Positions 25,200 through 33,309 of a DNA stretch of 64,000 nt are shown piece after piece. Where the stretch lies: positions 82,213 through 146,212 of IMG/VR virus record IMGVR_UViG_3300008267_000033. One strand, 5' to 3'. The translations under genes were made by a program, and so were the position numbers. The notes under the pieces are model-generated. The model had not been told where the DNA came from. It saw nothing but the letters and a program-made list of their open reading frames with translations, and searched no databases. Position 1 is the first letter of the stretch. Each line of letters opens with the position of its first letter. This DNA is from a virus.

Positions 25200-25888
25200 C
25201 CGTAGGCGTCAGCCACTAGTTGTCGGCCTGCCGCAGCAGCCACAGTGTTCTTGCATGAAATGTCATACAAGTCCCGACGCATCTTAACCACCAAGGCTTC
25301 AACACGTTGTTGAGTGGCTTCGTCTTGAGCCAATTTTTCCAATTTCCAACCACCAATATTGGCATGGAAGCCTTCGTCCCGGGCAATCTTGGCATATGAA
25401 GTAGAAATAAACTCGTCTTCAATGCAGTCAGCCATTTGATTCCAAACAGCTTCGGCACGGCCTTCGGCCACCAACTGATATGCAGCCAGAGCAGCAGGAT
25501 CAGTTTCTGCGCCGTACTTGGCCAACAAGCCAGCACCTTTGGCAGTGGGTTTGGCAGCCTCGGCAGCGATGGCAGCAGCTACGTCTAGCGGCTGACCAGT
25601 CATGTGCTCAATGACTTCTTTGACCATGCGGAAGTGGCGGGCTTCGTCTTGTGCTTGACGAGTCAACAGTTCAAGTTCTTCTGTTGGGGTGTCAGCAGGC
25701 ATCTGAGCAATGGCTTGGCTGATTTCAACCATGTTCATGCGCTCGTTGACCATGCGGCCCACAAAGTGCTCTACTAATTCTTCTTGAGCAGGCTTGCTGT
25801 CAAAGTATTCTTTAACGTTGTGTTGACTGGCCTGGAACAATGCTTGATTGTCCTCAACTAGTTTTTTAACAAATTGTTTTGCATCCAT
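25193..25888 (-). CDS. Ferritin-like di-iron protein
   Basis: 231 residues, almost all alpha helical. Two carboxylate-bridged di-iron motifs can be read: D-E-A-R-H in L-T-R-Q-A-Q-D-E-A-R-H-F, and D-E-G-F-H in I-A-R-D-E-G-F-H-A, with Glu residues on helices before each (E-R-M-N-M-V-E-I and D-C-I-E-D-E-F). This fits ferritin-like oxidase/monooxygenase or iron-storage folds; the substrate cannot be assigned. The SD AAGGAG is clear, and a late-type box with a perfect palindrome lies upstream. Confidence 0.65.
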   Translation of the reverse strand: MDAKQFVKKLVEDNQALFQASQHNVKEYFDSKPAQEELVEHFVGRMVNERMNMVEISQAIAQMPADTPTEELELLTRQAQDEARHFRMVKEVIEHMTGQPLDVAAAIAAEAAKPTAKGAGLLAKYGAETDPAALAAYQLVAEGRAEAVWNQMADCIEDEFISTSYAKIARDEGFHANIGGWKLEKLAQDEATQQRVEALVVKMRRDLYDISCKNTVAAAAGRQLVADAYGW

Positions 25889-25902
25889 CGTATTCTCCTT
25901 AA

Positions 25903-25916
25903 GTGTATCGATACAC
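25903..25916 (-). promoter_or_regulatory. Perfect 14-bp palindrome in the ferritin-like gene leader
   Basis: GTGTATCGATACAC, a perfect dyad, lies between the ATAAATAT box (25919-25926) and the SD. It could be an operator or an RNA hairpin. Confidence 0.5.
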
Positions 25917-25918
25917 GA

Positions 25919-25926
25919 ATATTTAT
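25919..25926 (-). promoter_or_regulatory. Late-type TAAATA box before the ferritin-like gene
   Basis: Minus-strand ATAAATAT, about 30 bases before the ATG at 25888. Confidence 0.5.
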
Positions 25927-25927
25927 G

Positions 25928-26893
25928 TTATTCGTTGGGGTTGATTTGGTTTGCTAGGGGTAGGAATGTTCGTCGCAGTTCTTGGGCATGCTGCCTCAAA
26001 CCATCTGGATCTAGCTCTCTGCTGTCCACAAATACCAAGTTTTGATCCATCCACTCTTGATATTCAACTGTATTTATAGCTCTAGCAAATAAATTAGCAT
26101 AATAGTCCACTATTACTCGGTCTGTACGAGGGGGCAGCACAAGATTCCAGGCTGCAAATACATTGATTCCAGGGGCAATTTTTCTCAACAGCGGGATGGT
26201 TGGCATTTGTGCAACTTTGCGATCTCCAGTGATACCAATAGCTCGGACTCGACCTGCTTCTATTAGCGGACGGGCTATGGCCAATGGCATGATACCAAAT
26301 TCTGTGCCACCTGCACTACTGGCCACACTTTGCAGGGCTTGTGCAGGGCCGTTGAATTGTATGTGTTTTATCAGGCTGCGATTGCCTGAAGTTTTCATCA
26401 TCAAGTATTCAAGGGTGATTCGGTGTGCGCCCGATCCCACAGCAATAAACACAGGCTGCTGTGTGGTGCGTAGCAGCGTGGCAAACTCATCTGGAGTGTT
26501 CACAGCACTAGTGGCAATGGCAACAAGCACTAGTGGACTTTTGCCTATTGTGAGCACATCTTCAAATGTGTTATACTCATAGCGTTTGATGTCACGCTGC
26601 CAGATATCCTGCGTGACATACTGACTCATGTGATTGAGTGCAGCAATGGTATGCCCATCTGGCAGCACAGTCATAAGGTGATTCATGGCAATCACACTGT
26701 CTGCCCCTGCACGATTTTCCACAACAAACGTGATCTTTTTGTTTGTGCGGCTGATGATCTGTGACAGTTTTCTAAATGCTATTTCGTTGCCAGCACCAGG
26801 TGCGTTGCCTATCACAATTGTGACAGGGCGTGTGGGTTCCCAGGCAGCAGCCATGATAGGAACCAGTAATAAGAGTAGGAGTAGTCGTTTCAT
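25928..26893 (-). CDS. Tricarboxylate-binding Bug-type periplasmic protein
   Basis: 321 residues, the normal length of the family. M-K-R-L-L-L-L-L-L-L-V-P-I-M-A-A-A is a Sec signal peptide. The mature protein has the Bug signature: P-V-T-I-V-I-G-N-A-P-G-A-G-N-E at the ligand-binding loop, N-R-A-G-A-D, the D-G-H-T-I-A segment and a C-terminal helix. Such proteins bind tri- or dicarboxylates in the periplasm for a TctAB-type tripartite transporter. No TctA/B genes are near, so the host permease may be used, or the protein may be ligand scavenging. Very unusual in a phage. Confidence 0.85.
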   Translation of the reverse strand: MKRLLLLLLLVPIMAAAWEPTRPVTIVIGNAPGAGNEIAFRKLSQIISRTNKKITFVVENRAGADSVIAMNHLMTVLPDGHTIAALNHMSQYVTQDIWQRDIKRYEYNTFEDVLTIGKSPLVLVAIATSAVNTPDEFATLLRTTQQPVFIAVGSGAHRITLEYLMMKTSGNRSLIKHIQFNGPAQALQSVASSAGGTEFGIMPLAIARPLIEAGRVRAIGITGDRKVAQMPTIPLLRKIAPGINVFAAWNLVLPPRTDRVIVDYYANLFARAINTVEYQEWMDQNLVFVDSRELDPDGLRQHAQELRRTFLPLANQINPNE

Positions 26894-27123
26894 TTTAAAA
26901 AATATATGTACACCAGTGCTGGTATAATGATAAAGAACTGTGGCACGAAGTTCAACATCAGAGCTCGTTCATTCCACTTGTATCCCACATAGACCCAGCC
27001 ACAGGCTCCGATCAGTTGTACAAAACTGTTCCAGGGCGTGATGCCAAACGTATGCAATACCATGGCACACAAGATTGTGACAGCACTGGCGTACTTGATA
27101 TACCAAACATGATCTCGTTTCAT
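26890..27123 (-). CDS. Small three-span membrane protein
   Basis: 77 residues. Three hydrophobic segments (A-S-A-V-T-I-L-C-A-M-V, S-F-V-Q-L-I-G-A-C-G-W and F-V-P-Q-F-F-I-I-I-P-A-L-V) are joined by short loops with W-N-E-R-A-L-M-L-N. The pattern K-Y-A-S-A-x-T-I-L and W-x-Y-V-G-Y-K-W-N resembles a small family of phage/bacterial membrane proteins of unknown function. It overlaps both neighbours by 4 bases, so it is cotranslated with the sulfotransferase-like and the Bug protein genes. Confidence 0.6.
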   Translation of the reverse strand: MKRDHVWYIKYASAVTILCAMVLHTFGITPWNSFVQLIGACGWVYVGYKWNERALMLNFVPQFFIIIPALVYIYFLK

Positions 27124-27695
27124 TTAAACACCGTTACTAAAATATCTGGAAAAGTTCGTGCAATCTCAACCTTATATCCAAATGTACTTTCAACCCACTC
27201 GGAAGTGAAGTGATGCCAAGTGGCATTTCTACTGTGTGCATATTCCAGTATGCACTGATTCTGTCGAGTGATTGCTGCCAACATACCTGTGCTGTCCTGG
27301 TAGGCATCGTAACAAGGGTACTTGATCTGAAACCCTCCGGCTTCGTGCCACCATGCGTAACTGGCCATGTCTGGACGATACACCAGCATGATCCAGTCAT
27401 TGGGAAATACTTGTGTGACCTTGGGCAACATATATGCCCAGTCATGGCTTTTGACCAATCGTGTGCCACCGGGCTCGGTCCATGCTGAGTCAATGTAATC
27501 AGCACTCAACAGACATTCCAGTTCCATGCCCGGACCAAAGTACGCACCTTGATGTCCTGTGTAACTGTGATGTGTGTATGTGCGAGCAGGTGTACGGTCT
27601 GTGGTATTAAATCCTGGAATAGACTCCAAGGTCTGTGCAATACCTGACCAACGTGAACCAGGCACGCCAGTTAGAAATATTCTGTTGGGAAGCAT
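27120..27695 (-). CDS. P-loop sulfotransferase-like protein
   Basis: 191 residues. I-F-L-T-G-V-P-G-S-R-W-S-G-I-A-Q is a phosphosulfate-binding-type P-loop; T-R-L-V-K-S-H-D-W and W-I-M-L-V-Y-R-P-D correspond to the 3'-phosphate-binding region of sulfotransferase-like proteins. I recognise the family from T4-like marine phages, where it is annotated only by fold. It may modify a glycan or protein, and is probably non-kinase. It starts on the opposite side of a short shared promoter region from the methyltransferase. Confidence 0.6.
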   Translation of the reverse strand: MLPNRIFLTGVPGSRWSGIAQTLESIPGFNTTDRTPARTYTHHSYTGHQGAYFGPGMELECLLSADYIDSAWTEPGGTRLVKSHDWAYMLPKVTQVFPNDWIMLVYRPDMASYAWWHEAGGFQIKYPCYDAYQDSTGMLAAITRQNQCILEYAHSRNATWHHFTSEWVESTFGYKVEIARTFPDILVTVFK

Positions 27696-27698
27696 TTG

Positions 27699-27714
27699 TA
27701 TAATTAATTATATG
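27699..27714. promoter_or_regulatory. Palindromic AT-rich divergent promoter region
   Basis: The 16 bases between two divergent ATGs hold TATAATTAATTATA, a palindrome in which each strand reads a TATAAT-like -10. It could serve both genes. No clear -35 was found on either side. Confidence 0.35.
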
Positions 27715-28227
27715 GATCAACACACCCTGGACAAATATTTCAGCACACATTGGCACTCAAACATTGATCAATATGAGTATTCTGGATGGGCTTTGCTGCA
27801 AAAGATAAAATTAGGCGAATCAGTATTGGATGTAGGCTGTGGTCCCAATCCGTTCAAAGCACGTATTGCCAATTTGACCGGAATTGATCCTGCGTTTGAT
27901 TCGGCAGATGTCAAGTGTACCATCGAAGAGTTTGAGAGCAACATTCAATTCAATGTGGCGTTCTGTTTAGGCAGTATCAATTTTGGCACCGAAGACACAA
28001 TACTGCGGCAGATTGGTCATGTGGTTCAATTACTGACACCGCATGCTAGAATCTACTGGCGTTGCAATCCTGGGCGGCAGGATCATGGCAATGAGCATTG
28101 TCAAGCGATTGATTTTTTTAACTGGACTCCAGAACTGTTGCAAAAATATGCTGATCAGTTTGAATTTTGTGTTGCTGATCTACAGCAGGATTCCAACAAC
28201 AGAATCTACTGCGAGTGGGTTAGATAA
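27712..28227 (+). CDS. SAM-dependent methyltransferase (class I)
   Basis: 171 residues from ATG 27712 (M-D-Q-H-T-L-D-K-Y-F), chosen because the longer in-frame form would enter the divergent gene. V-L-D-V-G-C-G-P-N-P-F is the class I SAM-binding motif, and an acidic residue follows at T-G-I-D-P. C-N-P-G-R-Q-D-H-G-N-E is a possible substrate segment. It is short (usual 200+). Substrate unknown; host-avoidance DNA methylation is not indicated because no D/N-P-P-Y motif is present. It ends convergently 8 bases inside the next gene. Confidence 0.75.
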   Translation: MDQHTLDKYFSTHWHSNIDQYEYSGWALLQKIKLGESVLDVGCGPNPFKARIANLTGIDPAFDSADVKCTIEEFESNIQFNVAFCLGSINFGTEDTILRQIGHVVQLLTPHARIYWRCNPGRQDHGNEHCQAIDFFNWTPELLQKYADQFEFCVADLQQDSNNRIYCEWVR

Positions 28228-28807
28228 GGCCAGCAGCGGCCTGCAAGGCCCGCATGTCAGGTTTGGTCTCGTGAATTTGTTTTACAGGCAAACCAGCAGC
28301 AGTGCGCCACTCGTTCAATTCTGACTCATGTGTGCGACGATAGTCATCGGGTGTGAGAGGTACAGTGCTTGCAAACGCTTCTTCTGACCAGGGTTGTGTT
28401 CGGCCATCATACTTCATGGTCCAGTCTTCACTCTCGTGTTCTGTTAGTGTGCCCAGGTCATCAATCAGTTCAGCCACGTACTGTGGTGCGGCACTGCGTC
28501 TGCGAATTTCAACATATACCAAAAAACGTGATGGTTTGATCTCGCCTGGTGAGCGGTCAGCATCCAACACAAAGTCATAGCCCTTTTCAAACCAGGCCAC
28601 CAGGTCCTTGGCAGCCTGTTTGTCACGCACAAAGAAGCTGAGTACAATGATGTCTTCATCGTCGCCCATTTTGCCACTAAATTCGTCCACATGAACAGTG
28701 GACTTCATCATGCCCTCTAGGTCACGGTACTGTAGCCCTTCAAGCAGCTGGGACGGGGGCAAGGTCTTGTTCGAGGTTTTGTTGTGCATCTTGTGCCTTT
28801 GCATCAC
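28220..28807 (-). CDS. Conserved T4-like phage protein of unknown function
   Basis: 195 residues in the annotated form; the true start may be M-H-N-K-T (28786-28789 region) or M-M-K-S-T, since the first 68 bases overlap the next gene. It has ferredoxin-like alternation (V-L-S-F-F-V-R-D-K-Q-A-A-K-D-L-V-A-W-F) and V-Y-V-E-I-R-R-R. It pairs with the following gene in a fixed order, as virion or tail-associated proteins often do. Function not recognised. Confidence 0.5.
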   Translation of the reverse strand: MMQRHKMHNKTSNKTLPPSQLLEGLQYRDLEGMMKSTVHVDEFSGKMGDDEDIIVLSFFVRDKQAAKDLVAWFEKGYDFVLDADRSPGEIKPSRFLVYVEIRRRSAAPQYVAELIDDLGTLTEHESEDWTMKYDGRTQPWSEEAFASTVPLTPDDYRRTHESELNEWRTAAGLPVKQIHETKPDMRALQAAAGLI

Positions 28808-29351
28808 TTTGTGTGTCTTCTTTGTCTAGATCCTGCTCGTAGGCTGCGTCTAGTTCGTCCAGGTCAATTTCTTGGCCTTCCATCTCTATTGAGCCTGTGC
28901 GTATTTCACTCATGAGTCGCTTGGGCATGACAATTTCCACCAGCCACACAGGTTTTTCAACAATGCGGGCTTTCTTGGTGCCGGGAACGTAATCTGACGG
29001 ATCGTTGATCCGGATGGGAATTTTGATCTTTTGCTTTTTATAAGTAACTTTGCAATCAAATGGCAGCAGACGTTTGCCGCCTCTGGGGTCCGGCATCATT
29101 TTTTCCGGCCACATGAAAGTCACACCCACTGTGTATTTGTTGATGTCTGGGCCGGCCACTAGTTCACCAATTTCCCAGTTCTTAAATGCGTAGATATCCA
29201 TCTCGTCCAGCACACGTTCAAAGTCCAGCAGCGTGGTCAGGCTACCGTCACTCATGTAAATGTCACGGATGTTGTCAGCCACCTGCCAGTAATCTTCGTG
29301 ATTTTTAAACAGTTCTTTGTCGTTGATGCCGTGAATGTTTTTGGTTTGCAT
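28740..29351 (-). CDS. Conserved phage protein of unknown function
   Basis: 203 residues. Mixed alpha/beta start (I-N-D-K-E-L-F-K-N-H-E-D-Y-W), a beta segment with V-T-F-M-W-P-E-K-M and K-I-K-I-P-I-R-I, then a long acidic helical end (D-L-D-E-L-D-A-A-Y-E-Q-D-L-D-K-E). The acidic tail suggests a scaffold or DNA-mimic role; no motif confirms it. A GTAAATAA box lies 6 bases before the ATG. Confidence 0.5.
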   Translation of the reverse strand: MQTKNIHGINDKELFKNHEDYWQVADNIRDIYMSDGSLTTLLDFERVLDEMDIYAFKNWEIGELVAGPDINKYTVGVTFMWPEKMMPDPRGGKRLLPFDCKVTYKKQKIKIPIRINDPSDYVPGTKKARIVEKPVWLVEIVMPKRLMSEIRTGSIEMEGQEIDLDELDAAYEQDLDKEDTQSDAKAQDAQQNLEQDLAPVPAA

Positions 29352-29357
29352 AATACA

Positions 29358-29365
29358 TTATTTAC
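29358..29365 (-). promoter_or_regulatory. Late-type TAAATA box before the gene at 28740-29351
   Basis: Minus-strand GTAAATAA, 6 bases before the ATG at 29351, with no Shine-Dalgarno. Confidence 0.4.
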
Positions 29366-29480
29366 CAAAGTTGTTGAGTACGTACAACAGACTTGAGTCA
29401 TGGTACTTTTATGCTGCCTGGTTAATATTTAGCAACCAAATATTTGAAAATACCACTCCGTTATTGTCAAATCTTGCACC

Positions 29481-29519
29481 GTAAATACCAGGCCCTACAG
29501 GGCTTAGGAGAATAACACT
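29481..29519 (+). promoter_or_regulatory. phoH leader: TAAATA box, hairpin and ribosome binding site
   Basis: Plus-strand GTAAATAC (29481-29488), followed by a GCCCT-AC-AGGGC hairpin (29492-29503) and AGGAG before the TTG start at 29519. The hairpin sits just before the SD and may affect translation. Confidence 0.45.
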
Positions 29520-30253
29520 TGAGTAGACAACGAGCACAAAAAGCACAAAAACGTATGAACCTGGAAGTAGCAAACACCATAGCCTTTAACTCAACGCAGC
29601 GAGCACAACCTCGTCGCATTGACTTGATCCCTCGCACACGAAATCAAGAACGCTTGGTCATGGCCCTGCAAGATCCGGATCAACACATTGTAGTCACAGC
29701 AGGACCCGCTGGCACAGGCAAAACGTACCTGGCCATGCTGGCTGCTGTTAAGAATCTCAGAGAAGGAGTATGCGATCGAATAGTGCTGACAAGACCCGCA
29801 GTGGGTGTGGAGGGTGAAAGTCATGGCTTTCTTCCCGGCAATTTAGTTGCCAAAATGGAACCTTGGACTCGTCCCTTACTGGACGTCATGCGTGAATACT
29901 ATAGGCCACAAGACATCTTGGCCATGATTGAAGATCAGATTCTGGAAATATCTCCTCTGGCATACATGAGAGGCCGGACCTTCAAAAATTCGTGGATCAT
30001 CGCAGACGAAATGCAGAATGCCACACCAGCACAGGTCAAGATGCTGATGACACGCATTGGACAACATTCCAAGATAGTGATCACAGGAGATGTGGATCAA
30101 GCAGATCGTGCTCAAGGAGACAACGGCCTGCTGGATCTATGTGCCAAACTGCAACAAACCGCAGTGGCAGGAATTGCTGTGTGCGAAATGCAAACTCGTG
30201 ACGTGCAACGCCACAGCATCATTGGGTCAGTGTTGAAACTCTACGCGGTTTAG
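29519..30253 (+). CDS. phoH: PhoH-like ATPase
   Basis: 244 residues from a TTG start with AGGAG at good distance; M-N-L-E-V at 29555 is the alternative. Walker A G-P-A-G-T-G-K-T at 62-69, then W-I-I-A-D-E-M-Q-N and the helix with R-I-G-Q-H-S-K-I-V-I-T-G-D, all diagnostic of PhoH. The family has phosphate-starvation-linked expression and RNA-related ATPase activity in bacteria; its phage role is unclear. It is a common T4-like phage gene, on the plus strand here. It overlaps the next minus gene by 27 bases. Confidence 0.85.
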   Translation: MSRQRAQKAQKRMNLEVANTIAFNSTQRAQPRRIDLIPRTRNQERLVMALQDPDQHIVVTAGPAGTGKTYLAMLAAVKNLREGVCDRIVLTRPAVGVEGESHGFLPGNLVAKMEPWTRPLLDVMREYYRPQDILAMIEDQILEISPLAYMRGRTFKNSWIIADEMQNATPAQVKMLMTRIGQHSKIVITGDVDQADRAQGDNGLLDLCAKLQQTAVAGIAVCEMQTRDVQRHSIIGSVLKLYAV

Positions 30254-30844
30254 GAGGTGATTATTGCGTAGATTTCCCGCCAAAGGGTACGGGCACTCAT
30301 GATTCATGTTGTGCCCGTGTTCCATTAATATACTCTGCAAACCCATGTACATGCCTAGGTCAGCATTTTCGGGCTTGTCCTCAATCCACCACAGGTAGGA
30401 ATTACGATAGGGTTCCAAGGCTGAGTCTTTGTTGGCACCAGTGGCCAAACAAGTCACCCCTTCAAACGCAGTCCTACCAAACAGTTTACGCAGGTTCATT
30501 TCTCGCAAGCGGCCAGCATTGACATCGGTGCTCAAACTGGTGATGCAATGAAACACATAGCCATGTTCTTCATGCAGTCGTTTCACATAGTACATGGCAT
30601 CACGCAGTGGTGGCAAGAATCCAATTGCAGCTGATTCGTTGAACATCTTGATCAGTTTAAATGACTGCTCTCGATCAATGCCATAACGAACACCAATGTC
30701 ATATTCGAATTGGTGTCCTTCCTGCTTGGCAAATCCGTGCTCTTCCATCCAGATTGAAAATGCGTATTCCCAATCAAGCAAGACACCATCGGCATCAACC
30801 AGGATCAGATTCTTTTTGTGTGTTGACTTCAACTTCGTATCCAT
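30227..30844 (-). CDS. HAD-superfamily nucleotidase-like phosphatase
   Basis: 205 residues. L-I-L-V-D-A-D-G-V-L-L-D-W contains the catalytic D-x-D, C-I-T-S-L is motif II, a Lys lies in N-K-D-S-A, and W-I-E-D-K-P-E-N-A is motif IV. The arrangement fits 5'(3')-deoxyribonucleotidase-like HAD enzymes and could help nucleotide salvage. It overlaps the upstream gene by 50 bases and PhoH convergently. Confidence 0.7.
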   Translation of the reverse strand: MDTKLKSTHKKNLILVDADGVLLDWEYAFSIWMEEHGFAKQEGHQFEYDIGVRYGIDREQSFKLIKMFNESAAIGFLPPLRDAMYYVKRLHEEHGYVFHCITSLSTDVNAGRLREMNLRKLFGRTAFEGVTCLATGANKDSALEPYRNSYLWWIEDKPENADLGMYMGLQSILMEHGHNMNHECPYPLAGNLRNNHLLNRVEFQH

Positions 30845-31085
30845 TCTCTTTAAACAATCGTTCTATTGTGGCAGCATAGTGTTGATGATAGTAACCAGCA
30901 ATTCGGTCAAAATCTCTAGGTACTTGAGTACCTGCCATGCTGCATTTTAACACAGAAAGGGTTTTGAAGTCAAGTATAACATTACAAGTTTGATAGTCGC
31001 GGGTCTTTAAGTTTTTGGCCACAGCCATGACTTCATCAATTTTGCCATCTGGTTTGGTATAATAGGTTAAAAGTAAGTATCTCAT
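30795..31085 (-). CDS. Small conserved T4-like phage protein
   Basis: 96 residues. The sequence M-R-Y-L-L-L-T-Y-Y-T-K-P-D-G-K-I-D-E and N-V-I-L-D-F-K-T-L is one I recognise from many T4-like cyanophages, with no known function. A ferredoxin-like or cystatin-like small alpha/beta fold is plausible. Long overlap with the HAD gene suggests translational coupling. Confidence 0.6.
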   Translation of the reverse strand: MRYLLLTYYTKPDGKIDEVMAVAKNLKTRDYQTCNVILDFKTLSVLKCSMAGTQVPRDFDRIAGYYHQHYAATIERLFKENGYEVEVNTQKESDPG

Positions 31086-32149
31086 GTTAGTTTTATTGGT
31101 AAAAAATCCTGATGATTGATGCCTCGACGACTATCTAAGGCAGCAATGTAATTGGTCAGTGCTGTACTGGATCCTGCTTGATCCAAAAGAGCCGATGCAT
31201 GTGTCACACGGCTTTTGAATACTGGATCCTTTGTGAAGAATTTACTGGATTTTATTTTGTCCCAACTTTTGCGCACCTGATCTCTTGCATGTTCGGGTAA
31301 GTTATTGATCTGCAATTCTACAGGTCCTGTTAGCACAGCGAGGTTCCACATGTCACATTGTGATTCTATTAAAACTAATTCTGCGGCATTTATAATGCTT
31401 ACAGCATCTAGTACTGTATTAAACTGTATTGTACAACCAACATCTCTGGCCCAGGTTAGATTGTCAATAAATTTTTTCCATTTCATTGGCCATCTATGAT
31501 ATTCATTTACTCGACTGTATGCATCCACACTAATCACCAGCGTGAGATTTTTTATGCGTTGTAGAATCATTTGCATATCAGGATCGACCCTGGTCAGATT
31601 GGTGTTTATCACAACCTCTGGTTGTTGATCCTGCCCAGCTACCTGTTTCAACAACTCAATACATTTGTCAATGATCAAAGGCTCACCGCCTGCCATGTAT
31701 ATTTTACTGCTGGTCACAATATCGGCGTTGTCAAAATCAAGTGGATATGATTTGATTTCTAAACCCATCTCTTTACTCCATAATGAACTAGAATTAGGGC
31801 CGCAAGTGATACACGCTAGGTTACATTTATTATCAAATCGTAAATCATAAAAAAAAGTACGATCTGGATCACCAGGTTTCCATTGTTCAATGTGGGATTT
31901 TACTTCAGTATTTTTTAACCATCTTGCAGTTTCTTGTAATCTAGGACTAATTGTTTGCTGCTGATCTAATTTATAACAGGATTCGCAATGCGGAACAGGT
32001 TCTTGATTTGCCAACTTTGTTCTAATACCATCAATCTCGTCAGAACCTATAGGTATGGTACTGTAACAACAAACATATCGTTTGCCGTCAAGATTTTGAT
32101 ACTTTTCAATCCAAGGCAAAACACAAAACGTCTTGCTCCTTAAATTCAA
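31082..32149 (-). CDS. Radical SAM protein with twitch-type extra cysteines
   Basis: 355 residues. C-N-L-A-C-I-T-C (C109, C113, C116) is the CxxxCxxC cluster motif, followed by G-G-E-P-L-I-I at the SAM-binding GGE. An upstream Cys set (C9, C27, C28, C55, C58) may bind an auxiliary cluster, as in twitch-domain peptide-modifying enzymes. The target is unknown. A second radical SAM gene is cut by the left window edge. It overlaps the clamp-loader gene by 4 bases, so it is expressed with replication genes. Confidence 0.75.
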   Translation of the reverse strand: MNLRSKTFCVLPWIEKYQNLDGKRYVCCYSTIPIGSDEIDGIRTKLANQEPVPHCESCYKLDQQQTISPRLQETARWLKNTEVKSHIEQWKPGDPDRTFFYDLRFDNKCNLACITCGPNSSSLWSKEMGLEIKSYPLDFDNADIVTSSKIYMAGGEPLIIDKCIELLKQVAGQDQQPEVVINTNLTRVDPDMQMILQRIKNLTLVISVDAYSRVNEYHRWPMKWKKFIDNLTWARDVGCTIQFNTVLDAVSIINAAELVLIESQCDMWNLAVLTGPVELQINNLPEHARDQVRKSWDKIKSSKFFTKDPVFKSRVTHASALLDQAGSSTALTNYIAALDSRRGINHQDFLPIKLT

Positions 32150-33069
32150 GGTATTCCTGCAAGTTCAATTAGTGTAGCACTCAAATTGATTTCATGATCG
32201 GCCACAAGACTGGCATTGGCTGCGCTGTTACGGATGATTATGATGGCTTGATCTTGGCGTTCAGGTGTGGTACCCCACAAGTCCAAGTTGTTGTACATCC
32301 AACGGAACAATGCTTCCATGTCCTCACTGCGCACATTTTGGCACAACAGGGTTCTGGCTTCACGTATCTTACCACGTTTGAACATATCCACTGCACTGAG
32401 CAAATAGTCTGAAGTTGCTCCACCTTCGTCTCCGTGCGGCGCACTCAGTCGACCATCCACGGTGTTCATTTGACACAGGTTGATACACTTGCGCAGATCT
32501 GGATATGTGGCTTTGACATAACTGTCTAGTGTGTCCAAATCAAACTCCACACTCTCTGTCACCAGTATAGTGGCCATTCTAGCAGTGAACTCTGTCACAT
32601 CCACTTTCTCAATGTGAAATCCTTGACATCTACTGTGTAGGGCAGGGATCACACGATTGGGATAGTTGCAAGTGAGAATGAATCTTGCAGTACTGGAATA
32701 AGTTTCCATTACACCACGCAAGGCCGCCTGACCATTGGGGGTGATGTAGTCTGCTTCGTCCAACAACACAATTTTAAAATCGCCAAATGGCATGGTTTGC
32801 ACAAAGCCTGTGATCTTGGCTCGAATGGTGTCAATGTTGTTTTCTCTGGACGCATTGATTTCCATTACATCAAATGGATCAATGCCCAGTTCGTGAATCA
32901 AGATTCGGGCCAAGGTGGTCTTGCCCACACCCGGTGATCCTGAAAACAACAGGTGCGGTATGGCACCTGACCGAACCCAACCCTCCACTTGTTCTCGTTG
33001 TGCTTGGTCACGAAACACATAGTCAATCAACTGATTGGGGCGATACTTCTCTGTCCATAACTCTTTCAT
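32146..33069 (-). CDS. Sliding-clamp loader ATPase subunit (gp44-like)
   Basis: 307 residues, the length of T4 gp44 (319). Walker A G-S-P-G-V-G-K-T at 44-51, Walker B V-L-L-D-E-A-D, and the H-S-R-C-Q-G-F SRC motif (R-finger) near residue 145. It loads the sliding clamp at primer-template junctions. The small partner (gp62-like) is not obvious; the 78-aa gene directly upstream is too short and dissimilar. Strong support for the T4-like assignment. Confidence 0.85.
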   Translation of the reverse strand: MKELWTEKYRPNQLIDYVFRDQAQREQVEGWVRSGAIPHLLFSGSPGVGKTTLARILIHELGIDPFDVMEINASRENNIDTIRAKITGFVQTMPFGDFKIVLLDEADYITPNGQAALRGVMETYSSTARFILTCNYPNRVIPALHSRCQGFHIEKVDVTEFTARMATILVTESVEFDLDTLDSYVKATYPDLRKCINLCQMNTVDGRLSAPHGDEGGATSDYLLSAVDMFKRGKIREARTLLCQNVRSEDMEALFRWMYNNLDLWGTTPERQDQAIIIIRNSAANASLVADHEINLSATLIELAGIP

Positions 33070-33072
33070 GTT

Positions 33073-33309
33073 TTACCTTGACGTTAATCGTTTCCACATT
33101 TTATCTTTTTCTTGCTCCAGCAGCCATTCCGCTTCGCCGCTGAACTGGCTGGTTTTTGCCAGCATCTCGTCTACAGCAAATTTTACACGATATAAGTCTT
33201 GTTTGCAAGGCCAGTTTACCCAACCTGTCACATGTGGATCATTGGCACCAAAATACATTTGTTGGCATTCACTTATGACCCGATTGGCATCCCAATGCTT
33301 TGTCACCAT
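33073..33309 (-). CDS. Small conserved phage protein next to the clamp loader
   Basis: 78 residues. Segments N-D-P-H-V-T-G-W-V-N-W-P and K-Q-D-L-Y-R-V-K-F are rich in Trp, and the end (W-L-L-E-Q-E-K-D-K-M-W-K-R-L) is helical. It resembles small proteins next to gp44 in T4-like environmental phages. Function unknown; a clamp-loader partner is possible only by position. Confidence 0.5.
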   Translation of the reverse strand: MVTKHWDANRVISECQQMYFGANDPHVTGWVNWPCKQDLYRVKFAVDEMLAKTSQFSGEAEWLLEQEKDKMWKRLTSR

